Source: Sphingobacteriales bacterium (GTDB taxonomy: Bacteria > Bacteroidota > Bacteroidia > Chitinophagales > Chitinophagaceae). Taken from it: DNA of 64,000 bases. Below, one piece after another: positions 16,887-24,458 of this stretch; position 1 is the stretch's first letter; the number at the start of each line of letters is the position of its first letter. The stretch is taken from NCBI GenBank assembly GCA_004144175.1, contig SEFT01000019.1, positions 16,124 through 80,123 of the forward strand, given 5' to 3'. The notes under the pieces are model-generated. The model saw only the letters and a program-made list of their open reading frames with translations, was not told where the DNA came from and ran no database searches. Made by a program: the position numbers and the translations under genes.

Positions 16887-18332
16887 ATGCACCGCTTTTT
16901 TGCTGCCATATTTATATTCTTGTTTTTTGCTTCTGCCTCATATGGGCAAAGCGATAGCATCTGGAGTTTGCAACGCGCTGTAAAGTTTGCGCATGAGCAC
17001 AATATATCTATACAGCAAAATGTACTGAACGAGCGGCTGGCAAAGCTTACGCTGCAACAAACAAGATTATCACAAATACCGAACGCCAATATCAGTTCCT
17101 CATATGGGCGCAGCTATGGCCGTTCTGTCGATCCTACTACCAATCAGTTTGTACAGGGCAATAGCTACGACTTCATGTCGCTTTCAGGCGTCACAGATGT
17201 GCTGTTGTTTGGCTGGTTCCAAAAGCGCAATCAGATAGGAAGGGATAGATTTAACCTGCAAGCCGCACAGGCAGATCTCGAACAGATACGCGATGATATA
17301 TCGCTCAATGTAGCAACAGGGTACCTGCGCCTGATACTGGCACGCGAGCAGATCGGCGTTACGCAGCAGCAGGTAGAGCTATCCAAAGCACAATATGAGC
17401 AAACACGCCGCTTTGAGGAAGCGGGTAGAGTGCCGGAGCTGAATGTAGCCCAGCTGGAAGCCCAACTGGCCGGCGATAGCGCAAACCTGATAACCGCCAT
17501 ATCCGACTACAATGCTGCCATACTGGATATGAAGGCATTGCTGAATCTTGATTTCACTACGCCATTTGTGCCACAGATGCCTGATGTCAACCTCGGTGAA
17601 CAGATAGCCGTATCGGCGATGAATCCCGAAGAAATCTATCAGCAGGCCCGCGGCCACTTGGGCGTTATCAAAGCGAGTGAACTACGCTTGTCAGCGGCTC
17701 AAAAGAGCTATAGTGCGGCAAGGGGGGCTTTATGGCCACAGCTAAGCCTGAGCGGTCAATTCGGCACCAACTTTGCCAGTACGTTTCGGGAGGTGGCCGG
17801 GTTTAATATGACAGGCTCATCGCCAACAGGTGCGTTTGTACAAGTGCCGGGTACAGATATTACCGTACCCGTATATCAGCCGACCGGTACTTATACCTTT
17901 AACGATGTTCCGCTATTCCGCCAGTTCGATAATAACTTCCGCCAGACCGTAGCGCTCAATCTCAATATTCCCGTCTTTAATGCCTGGCAGGCGCAGTTTG
18001 GAGTGAAGCAGGCAAAGATTAATATCGCCCGGCAGGAGCTTAATCAATACCAATCGGAACTGAAACTGAAGCAGGATGTGTATAAGGCACATAACGATGC
18101 AGTCAATTCCATACAAAAGTATAATGCTGCCGAACGTGCTGCCATTGCCGCGCGCCGCGCTTTCGACTTTGCACAAAAAAGGTACGATTTGGGATTAACC
18201 AACACAGTAGAGTATCTTACCACACAAAATACCTTGTACAGCGCGGAATCGCGGCTGGCAAGTTCAAAGTACGACCTGATATTTAAATTGAAGGTAATAG
18301 ATTACTATCTTGGCAAAGAACTTAAACTATAA
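16887..18332 (+). CDS. tolC: TolC family outer-membrane channel protein
   Basis: This outer-membrane/periplasmic tunnel protein of efflux and secretion systems has 481 residues from the ATG at 16887, which gives a clean signal peptide (MHRFFAAIFIFLFFASASYG). Long amphipathic helices alternate with short beta segments. The two repeats typical of TolC are visible as VATGYLRLILAREQIGVTQQQVELSKAQYEQTRR and AVNSIQKYNAAERAAIAARRAFDFAQKRYDLG. It lacks an adjacent membrane-fusion protein and inner-membrane pump, so the partner is elsewhere. suhB follows after 9 bp. Confidence 0.88.
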   Translation: MHRFFAAIFIFLFFASASYGQSDSIWSLQRAVKFAHEHNISIQQNVLNERLAKLTLQQTRLSQIPNANISSSYGRSYGRSVDPTTNQFVQGNSYDFMSLSGVTDVLLFGWFQKRNQIGRDRFNLQAAQADLEQIRDDISLNVATGYLRLILAREQIGVTQQQVELSKAQYEQTRRFEEAGRVPELNVAQLEAQLAGDSANLITAISDYNAAILDMKALLNLDFTTPFVPQMPDVNLGEQIAVSAMNPEEIYQQARGHLGVIKASELRLSAAQKSYSAARGALWPQLSLSGQFGTNFASTFREVAGFNMTGSSPTGAFVQVPGTDITVPVYQPTGTYTFNDVPLFRQFDNNFRQTVALNLNIPVFNAWQAQFGVKQAKINIARQELNQYQSELKLKQDVYKAHNDAVNSIQKYNAAERAAIAARRAFDFAQKRYDLGLTNTVEYLTTQNTLYSAESRLASSKYDLIFKLKVIDYYLGKELKL

Positions 18333-18341
18333 CTACTGCAT

Positions 18342-19115
18342 ATGGCTGAACTGAAGGATGTGCTCATAGAGGCTACCAAAGCTGCCGGCCAAATAATGCT
18401 GGACTATTTCCAGGGAACTTTTACGGTGGGTAATAAGGAAGGCATCAACAACCTGGTGACCGAGGTGGACATGCTCGCCGAAACGAAGATCATGGCGATC
18501 ATCAAAGCGAACTTCCCTGGTCACAGCATCATCACCGAAGAATCAGGCGCGCTCATGCAGGATTCGCCATACCAATGGATCATTGATCCCATAGATGGAA
18601 CAGTTAACTATGCGCATGGCATCCCGATTGCCTGCGTAAGTATAGGATTAAGGCATCAGGAAGATTTGATACTTGGCGCTGTGTTCAACCCAATGATGAA
18701 TGAGTTTTACTTTGCCGAGAAAGGAAAGGGTGCCACACTAAACGGAAAGCCCATATCAGTATCAAACAAGGTAGATTTCAGGAAAGCATGTCTTGTGACT
18801 GGTTTTCCATATAAATGGCCGGTTAGCAAAGAACATCCTATAAAAGTATTTGAGCGTTTTATAATGGAAGGGTTGCCCGTGCGTCGTCTTGGCTCTGCAG
18901 CCATCGACCTTTGTTGGGTGGCCTGTGGCCGTTTCGATGGTTTTTGGGAGTATAACCTGAGTCCATGGGATGTAGCCGCCGGCTACCTCATAGTTGCCGA
19001 AGCAGGCGGCAGGATCACCAATTTCGATGGTGAGCCATGCGACGTATTTCACAAAGAAACACTGGCCACCAACGGACATATACACGACGATATGCTGGCC
19101 CGTATAAAAAGATAA
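18342..19115 (+). CDS. suhB: Inositol monophosphatase family protein
   Basis: This Mg2+-dependent phosphatase of 257 residues is cytosolic. Metal ligands are visible: E67 in ITEESGA, then D82 and D85 in DPIDGTVNYAHG. The C-terminal LSPWDVAAGYLIVAEAGG is the second family signature. SuhB-type enzymes hydrolyse myo-inositol phosphates, and some have RNA-related roles. It lies between tolC and thiL with gaps of 9 and 14 bp, so the three probably share a transcript, although no common pathway is evident. Confidence 0.92.
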   Translation: MAELKDVLIEATKAAGQIMLDYFQGTFTVGNKEGINNLVTEVDMLAETKIMAIIKANFPGHSIITEESGALMQDSPYQWIIDPIDGTVNYAHGIPIACVSIGLRHQEDLILGAVFNPMMNEFYFAEKGKGATLNGKPISVSNKVDFRKACLVTGFPYKWPVSKEHPIKVFERFIMEGLPVRRLGSAAIDLCWVACGRFDGFWEYNLSPWDVAAGYLIVAEAGGRITNFDGEPCDVFHKETLATNGHIHDDMLARIKR

Positions 19116-19129
19116 AGCAACACATAAGG

Positions 19130-20176
19130 ATGGAAGAACAACAAAGAACAGAGATAGACTCGCTGGGCGAATTTGGGTTGATAGAACACCTTACGAGGAA
19201 TAATGAGACGATGCAGGCCGGCACCTTATTGTCAGTAGGCGATGACGCTGCTGTGATAGACCAGTTCGGGCGACAAACAGTAATAACAACCGATATGCTG
19301 CTGGAAGGTGTGCATTTCGACCTTATGTACACGCCGCTGAAGCACCTTGGCTATAAGGCTGTGGCAGTTAATTTGTCTGACATCTATGCCATGTTTGCCA
19401 CGCCTACCCATATCACCATCAGCATCGGTATTTCCAACAAGTTCTCGGTAGAAGCACTGGATGAATTTTACGAAGGTGTATACGCAGCATGTGAAAAATA
19501 CAATGTTGACCTGATAGGTGGCGATACTACCAGCTCTTTAAAAGGTTTTGTTATTAGTATAACCGCCATAGGCGAAGTAGCGCCGGATAAATTTGTGACA
19601 CGCACGGGTGCTAAAAAAGGTGACCTGGTATGCGTATCGGGCGATCTCGGAGCAGCGTACACCGGCCTGCAACTACTGGAGCGAGAAAAAAGAATATACC
19701 TCGAAAACCCGACCGTGCAACCCGACCTTGAGAACAGGGCTTATGCCGTTGGCCGCATACTGAAGCCCGAGCCAAGGGCTGATATAGTTGCCTGGCTGCA
19801 GGAAAAAGACATAATGCCTACAGCTATGATAGATGTAAGCGATGGCCTAAGCTCAGAGCTATTGCATATTTGCAGGCGCAGCGGGGTAGGTTGTGTGATA
19901 CATGAAGATAAGCTGCCTATACACCAGGAGACCAAAGAAATAGCGCTTGAGTTCAACGTAGGACCTACTATGTGTGCGCTCAATGGCGGCGAAGACTACG
20001 AATTGCTGTTTACTATAAAGCAGGAAGACTACGAGAAGATAACCCTGAGCGAGCAAATAAGTGTGATCGGCTACATTGCCGATGCAGAGGAAAAACCTTC
20101 GCTCATCTCGAAAAGTAATAACAGGCATCCATTGGTAGCGCAGGGTTGGAATGCCTTCTACTCAGAAAAAAAATAG
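19130..20176 (+). CDS. thiL: Thiamine-monophosphate kinase
   Basis: This ATP-dependent kinase of 348 residues makes thiamine diphosphate from thiamine monophosphate. The ATG at 19130 (MEEQQRTEIDSLGEFGLIEHL) gives the usual N-terminus; a longer frame overlapping suhB looks artefactual. SVGDDAAVI, TTDMLLEGVHFDL, AVNLSDIYAMFATPTHI, GGDTTSS and IDVSDGLSSEL are the AIR-synthase-like motifs that bind Mg-ATP. No thiamine riboswitch is seen in front of the operon and no other thiamine gene is nearby. Confidence 0.93.
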   Translation: MEEQQRTEIDSLGEFGLIEHLTRNNETMQAGTLLSVGDDAAVIDQFGRQTVITTDMLLEGVHFDLMYTPLKHLGYKAVAVNLSDIYAMFATPTHITISIGISNKFSVEALDEFYEGVYAACEKYNVDLIGGDTTSSLKGFVISITAIGEVAPDKFVTRTGAKKGDLVCVSGDLGAAYTGLQLLEREKRIYLENPTVQPDLENRAYAVGRILKPEPRADIVAWLQEKDIMPTAMIDVSDGLSSELLHICRRSGVGCVIHEDKLPIHQETKEIALEFNVGPTMCALNGGEDYELLFTIKQEDYEKITLSEQISVIGYIADAEEKPSLISKSNNRHPLVAQGWNAFYSEKK

Positions 20177-20232
20177 GGCGTACTTTACTTCGTTAATAAT
20201 TTTTGTATTTTAGGCGTAAATATATCATTAGC

Positions 20233-20724
20233 ATGAATTTTTGGAAGACTTCACTGATCACTGCATGTGCTTTTCTGGGAATTGGTTCTACCGTATTGTA
20301 TACATCGTGCGAGAAAGATGCATGTCTGGATCTGAAGTGTAAGAATGGCGGCTCGTGTACAGATGGCATCTGTCGCTGTCCTTCTGGTTATGAAGGCTCT
20401 GAGTGCCAGACCGCAGTAGCTACCAAATTTATAGGTTACTATTATGGCGATACCAAGTGTGGACTGACACCTCCATACTACGATTCAGCGCATGTGTATC
20501 TCGAGAAATCGCCGAATATGATTGGCGTGGTACGCTTTAATAACCTCGCTGATACTTTTATACTTAAGCTGAATGCTGATGGTGAGTCTGCAAGCGGTAC
20601 TACGGGCGATCAGCCATATGTATATGCAACCATCGACAACGGCAAAAAGCTTACGCTGAAAGTAACAGAAAACGTTAACGGTACAGCGAGAGACTGCAAC
20701 TTTACAGGAAATAAAGGACAATAA
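20233..20724 (+). CDS. Lipoprotein with an EGF-like module
   Basis: This encodes 163 residues from the ATG at 20233 (MNFWKTSLITACAFLGIGS). The signal peptide ends in LYTSC, a Bacteroidota-type lipobox. Right after it, residues about 28-57 form a complete EGF-like pattern of six cysteines (CLDLKCKNGGSCTDGICRC..GYEGSEC). The remainder (about 60-163) has alternating beta strands and one further Cys pair, with no recognised family. EGF modules are rare in bacteria but recur in this phylum. The function is unknown; an adhesive or protein-binding role is possible. A terminator follows. Confidence 0.75.
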   Translation: MNFWKTSLITACAFLGIGSTVLYTSCEKDACLDLKCKNGGSCTDGICRCPSGYEGSECQTAVATKFIGYYYGDTKCGLTPPYYDSAHVYLEKSPNMIGVVRFNNLADTFILKLNADGESASGTTGDQPYVYATIDNGKKLTLKVTENVNGTARDCNFTGNKGQ

Positions 20725-20748
20725 GGTTCTGAAATTATATAGATCACG

Positions 20749-20780
20749 AAGCCGGGCGAAAACCCGGCTTTTGTGTTTTT
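20749..20780 (+). terminator. Rho-independent terminator after the EGF lipoprotein gene
   Basis: This is an 8-bp GC-rich stem (AAGCCGGG/CCCGGCTT) with a 6-nt loop, followed by a T-rich tract, 24 bp past the stop codon. Confidence 0.8.
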
Positions 20781-20808
20781 GTTCACCTGCGTCAAGCTTA
20801 AAATTTAT

Positions 20809-20816
20809 TAGATTTG
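20809..20816 (+). promoter_or_regulatory. Candidate -7 box (TAGATTTG) for gldA
   Basis: This exact TAnnTTTG match ends 4 nt before the gldA ATG, so the message would be leaderless or nearly so. A TTTG occurs upstream but 27 bp away, beyond the usual spacing. Confidence 0.35.
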
Positions 20817-20820
20817 CTCC

Positions 20821-21726
20821 ATGTCTATCAGTGTTGCCTCACTTACAAAGATTTACGGTACTCAAAAAGCAGTAGATAATATTTCATTCGAGCTGAAGAA
20901 AGGAGAAATAGTTGGTTTCCTCGGTCCTAACGGAGCAGGTAAGTCTACTACGATGAAGATGATAACCGGCTACCTTCCGCCGACTGCCGGTACTGCTAAA
21001 GTATGCGGTTATGACATACAGCAACAGCCCATGGAGGTGCGTAAAAGGGTAGGGTACTTGCCCGAAGCAAACCCGCTATATTATGATATGTATGTGCGCG
21101 AGTACCTGGAGTTCAGTGCGGGTATACACCAATTGAAGAAACCGAAGGATCGTATTGAGGAAATGATAGCGCTTACCGGCTTAGGTAAAGAAGCACATAA
21201 GCATATCAGTGCACTGTCGAAAGGGTACAAACAGCGGGTAGGCCTTGCACAGGCTATGCTGCACGACCCGGAAGTGCTGATACTGGATGAGCCAACCTCG
21301 GGCCTCGACCCCAACCAGATAGTGGAGATACGCGACCTGATACTTAACATCGGCAAGCAAAAGACTGTACTGCTATCTACACACATTATGCAGGAGGTAC
21401 AGGCAATGTGTAGCAGGGTTGTCATTATCAGTTCGGGCAAGCTGGTAGCCGATGATTCTATCGACCGACTGCAGCAGGGTAGTAAGGGACAAAATACCCT
21501 TGTGGTTACATTTGAAAACCGCGTAGATGAAAAACTGCTGAAGCAATTGAAAAACGTGAGCAAGACAGAGTCCTTAGGCAACAATCGCTGGAAATTATAT
21601 ACAGCTAAGCCGGAAGAACTTCGCAAGGAAGTAATGCAGATGGCCCTGCAAAATGATCTTAATATAAGTGCCATGCAGGCTGAAACCCAGTCGCTGGAAG
21701 ATGTATTCAGAAGCCTGACGAAGTAA
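20821..21726 (+). CDS. gldA: Gliding-motility ABC transporter ATP-binding protein GldA
   Basis: This cytosolic ATPase of 301 residues is the nucleotide-binding subunit of the GldA-GldF-GldG transporter, needed for gliding in Flavobacterium. Walker A is GPNGAGKST (35-43), the signature is LSKGYKQRVGLAQ, and Walker B is VLILDEPTSGLDPNQ. VGYLPEANPLYYDMYVREYLEF is typical of the GldA group. gldF and gldG are not adjacent; a separate gldA is also the arrangement in Flavobacterium johnsoniae. Similar ATPases serve Nos/ABC-2 exporters, so gliding itself is not proven. Confidence 0.85.
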   Translation: MSISVASLTKIYGTQKAVDNISFELKKGEIVGFLGPNGAGKSTTMKMITGYLPPTAGTAKVCGYDIQQQPMEVRKRVGYLPEANPLYYDMYVREYLEFSAGIHQLKKPKDRIEEMIALTGLGKEAHKHISALSKGYKQRVGLAQAMLHDPEVLILDEPTSGLDPNQIVEIRDLILNIGKQKTVLLSTHIMQEVQAMCSRVVIISSGKLVADDSIDRLQQGSKGQNTLVVTFENRVDEKLLKQLKNVSKTESLGNNRWKLYTAKPEELRKEVMQMALQNDLNISAMQAETQSLEDVFRSLTK

Positions 21727-21819
21727 CTTTACTACGCTTTCGGAAATTGTGGACGTCATGTTGTGAAATGTTTTTGTTTCTGCTTATATTTAGTCTCAAA
21801 ACAATAATTTTTTTCTGGT

Positions 21820-22452
21820 ATGAAGCTTCGCTTACTTCCATTATCTATATTACTTGTCGCATCGCTTGCTGCATGTAAAAAAGATCCGCCGTCTGCAACT
21901 ATTGGCCTCAACCCCAATGCCCCGAAGCCTATAGATTCCAATTTTAAAGTATCAAATAATAAATGGAACTGGGGCGGCGTTGCTCCATTTAGCTATAAGA
22001 TGAATGGTAAGCTCATTGAAACTGATCAAAATATGACTTATCAAAATACACGTGTAAGTCTTGATGGTAGCACATTCTACTCTATTTTTGCTGTAACGCC
22101 GGGCAGCGGCCAAAGCGATATTATCGTTTCGTTTAATCTTCCTGATAAGATATCGGATATGTTAGTTGGCCAGGAGTATTCTATACCAACCAAAAACGGA
22201 TCGGCACAATTCACCTCGCCAACATATGACCCGGTAGATCCGGAAGTTAAGACGTCCTTCGCATTTTGGACATCCGAAGGAGGCAATATGGCCGTAAAAA
22301 TTACAAGCATCACTGCTACAGAGATCGAAGGGAAATTTTATGGCGTTTTGAAGCAACGCTCAGACATGAAATCTAACAGTGGGCTCGATTGGGTTAAAAT
22401 TGAAGAAGGTTACTTCAAATTTGACCGCAATGATACTACCGCTGTTTTTTAA
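21820..22452 (+). CDS. Hypothetical lipoprotein
   Basis: This encodes 210 residues. The signal peptide MKLRLLPLSILLVASLAAC places the lipidated cysteine at residue 19, followed by KKDPPS. The mature part is rich in Asn, Ser and Thr with predicted beta strands (WNWGGVAPFSYKMNGKLI, GSTFYSIFAVTPGSG), as in small beta-sandwich lipoproteins. No named family is recognised. It is monocistronic, with a terminator 19 bp downstream. A TATATTTA sequence about 35 bp upstream is one base from the promoter -7 consensus. Confidence 0.7.
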   Translation: MKLRLLPLSILLVASLAACKKDPPSATIGLNPNAPKPIDSNFKVSNNKWNWGGVAPFSYKMNGKLIETDQNMTYQNTRVSLDGSTFYSIFAVTPGSGQSDIIVSFNLPDKISDMLVGQEYSIPTKNGSAQFTSPTYDPVDPEVKTSFAFWTSEGGNMAVKITSITATEIEGKFYGVLKQRSDMKSNSGLDWVKIEEGYFKFDRNDTTAVF

Positions 22453-22470
22453 GAAGTGTTATCGTATTTT

Positions 22471-22500
22471 AATCCCGGTACTGCGTACCGGGATTTTTTT
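22471..22500 (+). terminator. Rho-independent terminator
   Basis: This is an 11-bp stem (AATCCCGGTAC/GTACCGGGATT) with a 3-nt loop and a run of eight T. Confidence 0.9.
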
Positions 22501-22634
22501 TGCCTGTCGAGCTTAGCGCTCGCCTGATAGCCAAGTTTACAAGTATTCAATAGCCTTTCGTGTTGAGTGTGAGCCTATAACGACGGCTGTAGGTATGATA
22601 TTTTAGTCTAACAGTTTTTCATAAAGCAAAGACT

Positions 22635-23426
22635 ATGTTCAAGAAAGGTAAACTGACAATTCTGTCTGCGATTTTATTTGCAGGTATATCACTTGTATCG
22701 TGCAAAAAGGATGATAACAACAGTAATGATGATGAATCGGCAAGGGTGATCATGCGCCTTACTGACGGCCCGGCCAACTATGATGCGGTGTACCTGGATG
22801 TGCAAAGGGTGGAGGTCACGATGGAGGGAGAGAATTCTGTAAGCTATCTACCCGCGCGTCAAGGGGTTTATGATATTTTAGATTTCAGAAATGGGCTTGA
22901 TACGCTTTTGGTTGATACATCAATGCCCGAGGGCAAGATAAACCAAATACGGCTTATATTAGGCACCAATAATTCGGTGGTAGTAGACGGCCAGACATAT
23001 ACACTCAATACACCGTCGGCCCAGGAGAGTGGTCTCAAACTTAACTTGAATTCAACATTAGAAGCTGGTAAAACTTACATGTTCTGGATAGACTTTGATG
23101 CAGGAAAGTCAATCAACCAGACGGGTAATGGAAAGTATCAGCTGAAACCCGTTATGCGCGCATATTCTGAGTTAACTGATGGCCGCATTAAGGGCATCGT
23201 ATTGCCTTTAGTATCGTCGACGACTGTATATGCTACAAAGGGAACTGAAACGTATACTGCTATCCCGACAATAAACGGTTACTTTATGTTCAGGGGTCTG
23301 CCGGAGGGGGAGTATAAGATCACTTACGATGCCGCTGATACATATAGGGATGTAATAATCCCTAACGTATCAGTGAAATTTGGTACAGAGGTTGATTTAG
23401 GTACAACCGTAATCGATCCATTGTAG
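22635..23426 (+). CDS. DUF4382 domain lipoprotein
   Basis: This encodes 263 residues. The signal peptide ends in SLVSC (C23), followed by a polar KKDDNNSNDD tether. Residues about 35-175 match DUF4382: RVIMRLTDGPANYDAVYLDVQRVEV, GVYDILDFRNGLDTLL, and a GKTYMFWIDFDAGKSI strand. The C-terminal 75 residues look like a carboxypeptidase-regulatory or transthyretin-like sandwich (YFMFRGLPEGEYKITYDAA). DUF4382 proteins are cell-surface lipoproteins of unknown function. Directly after the stop codon come three regularly spaced GTTAACAAA motifs and a terminator. Confidence 0.85.
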   Translation: MFKKGKLTILSAILFAGISLVSCKKDDNNSNDDESARVIMRLTDGPANYDAVYLDVQRVEVTMEGENSVSYLPARQGVYDILDFRNGLDTLLVDTSMPEGKINQIRLILGTNNSVVVDGQTYTLNTPSAQESGLKLNLNSTLEAGKTYMFWIDFDAGKSINQTGNGKYQLKPVMRAYSELTDGRIKGIVLPLVSSTTVYATKGTETYTAIPTINGYFMFRGLPEGEYKITYDAADTYRDVIIPNVSVKFGTEVDLGTTVIDPL

Positions 23427-23436
23427 GCTGACGTTT

Positions 23437-23490
23437 GTTAACAAAAGTAAGACGCCTGTTAACAAAGTCGGGTGCTTCGTTAACAAACGG
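23437..23490. repeat. Three GTTAACAAA motifs at exact 21-bp spacing
   Basis: TAACAA occurs at 23439, 23460 and 23481, each time inside GTTAACAAA. The spacing is exactly 21 bp (two helical turns). The intervening bases are unrelated, so this is motif phasing and not a copied unit. The first copy is a 12-bp palindrome, TTTGTTAACAAA. The third, TTAACAAACGGA, recurs exactly at 23871. It lies between the DUF4382 stop codon and the terminator. Confidence 0.85.
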
Positions 23491-23497
23491 AAAACAA

Positions 23498-23530
23498 AAA
23501 AGCAGCTCTCGGACAGGCTGCTTTTATGTT
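23498..23530 (+). terminator. Rho-independent terminator after the DUF4382 gene
   Basis: This is a 9-bp stem (AAAAGCAGC/GCTGCTTTT) with a 10-nt loop, ending in a T-rich tract. Confidence 0.7.
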
Positions 23531-23587
23531 TTTAAATGCTGTTAGAGGATTATTTCTTAAATTGCGTTAGTTATAATTCTGACTATT

Positions 23588-23722
23588 ATGAAAAAGCTGG
23601 AGAAGTTTTTAGAGCGTGTTACAGGGCGTGAAGTGGACCTGAAATCAACAGATGGAGTTTCTCCTAATTTCCTGATACTCATACTGGGATTGCTTATTAT
23701 GCTGGTCTACGCTATTTCGTAG
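23588..23722 (+). CDS. Putative 44-residue membrane protein
   Basis: This short reading frame begins MKKLEKFLERVTGREVDLK, a highly charged helix that looks amphipathic. A linker STDGVSPN leads to one hydrophobic segment, FLILILGLLIMLVYAIS, that runs to the stop codon, giving a small tail-anchored layout. Support for it being real is the coherent layout and its position in its own interval between a terminator and a repeat array. No ribosome-binding site is obvious, which is normal for this phylum. There is no recognised family. It could still be a chance frame. Confidence 0.5.
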   Translation: MKKLEKFLERVTGREVDLKSTDGVSPNFLILILGLLIMLVYAIS

Positions 23723-24116
23723 CACCCTGGCAATCGGCTATATTTCGCGATGGCTATCTGTTCAATATACATGGGCAGATAGCCATTTTCATTTGCACGC
23801 GTCATAGAATAAATTTTCAAAAAATTTCATTCAAATATTTGGTGGCATAAAACTTTTTATTATTTTCGTATTAACAAACGGATAACAACTGAATAACGAA
23901 CGGCTAACAACCTACTAACAATTCAACCGATAATTCGCTTGATAAGAGACACTGGGTAAACACTATCAAGATAAGAGACCACCGGCCTGAGAAACCGGAA
24001 AGGGATAAGAGAGAGAAATTTTTTTATAGGGGATTTTACCGACAGACACCTACTACCGTGAAATCTGCAACGCATTAAGGGAGCGTTGTGGGTTACTAAC
24101 TACTAAAACGACATAT
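23723..24116. other. Gene-free interval with phased motifs, GATAAGAGA repeats and hairpins
   Basis: No convincing gene is seen. The interval contains an array of five TAACRA motifs (23871-23921), an inverted repeat CTTGATA/TATCAAG (23938-23970), and GATAAGAGA at 23941, 23970 and 24004. The last of these is followed by GAGAAA and seven T. A small hairpin CAACGC/GCGTTG lies at 24068-24088, just before the 60-residue gene. The density of structure suggests a regulatory leader or a small RNA, but no known RNA family is recognised. Confidence 0.6.
23871..23921. repeat. Five TAACRA motifs at exact 11-bp spacing
   Basis: TAACAA, TAACAA, TAACGA, TAACAA and TAACAA start at 23872, 23883, 23894, 23905 and 23916. 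The period is exactly 11 bp while the other positions vary. The first unit, TTAACAAACGGA, is identical to the third motif of the 21-bp array at 23480. The pattern resembles helically phased protein-binding sites. Confidence 0.85.
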
Positions 24117-24299
24117 ATGCGTAAGAGAGAGCGCATTGGCTGCGGCCAACTACAGTTTGCTGTATTGTTATGCCTGTTGGTATTTTCAGGTGTATTTGTA
24201 GGGTTGTTCTACGATACTTTTTTTCCAAAAAGGCCTGAACTGCACTTCGAGTATAAGTTTGTGCGTACAAAAACAAATGGCTACGCCTTCAACAGGTAG
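24117..24299 (+). CDS. Putative 60-residue single-pass membrane protein
   Basis: This frame starts MRKRERIGCGQ, continues with one strongly hydrophobic helix (FAVLLCLLVFSGVFVGLFY), and ends in a polar tail of about 28 residues, FPKRPELHFEYKFVRTK... The positive-inside rule predicts the tail outside the cytoplasm. No family is recognised. It sits between two blocks of GATAAGAGA repeats. The neat membrane layout makes it plausible; without homologues it stays uncertain. Confidence 0.5.
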   Translation: MRKRERIGCGQLQFAVLLCLLVFSGVFVGLFYDTFFPKRPELHFEYKFVRTKTNGYAFNR

Positions 24300-24315
24300 C
24301 TTATAGCGTAGGTCT

Positions 24316-24374
24316 ATTGTATACAGGGCAGATAGGGGATAAGAGAGAGCCTTTTTTCTGACTCTGTATACAAT
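24316..24374. repeat. Inverted repeat with 11-bp arms enclosing a GATAAGAGA element
   Basis: ATTGTATACAG (24316-24326) and CTGTATACAAT (24364-24374) are perfect complements separated by 37 bp. The enclosed segment carries GGGATAAGAGAGAG, the same 14-mer as at 24002-24015, followed by a T-run. It lies 85 bp upstream of the type IX substrate gene at 24459. A smaller hairpin TTGTACC/GGTACAA follows at 24425-24448. Confidence 0.75.
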
Positions 24375-24458
24375 AATCTCGCAGATGACACTACTACGAT
24401 ACTCATTGCATAGGGGTATTTGTCTTGTACCGCGTTATTCGGGTACAAAACAGATACA

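Noticed and set aside
19037..19129. N-terminal extension of thiL overlapping suhB
   Set aside because: The extension is basic and not like ThiL, whereas the ATG at 19130 gives the normal N-terminus.
23437..23490. Three regularly spaced GTTAACAAA motifs considered as a CRISPR array
   Set aside because: The repeat is only 9 bp with 12-bp intervals, far below CRISPR repeat and spacer sizes, and no cas gene is present.
21820..24299. A mobile element or phage remnant around the lipoprotein and repeat region
   Set aside because: No transposase, integrase, terminal repeats or target duplications were found; the repeats are phased short motifs instead.
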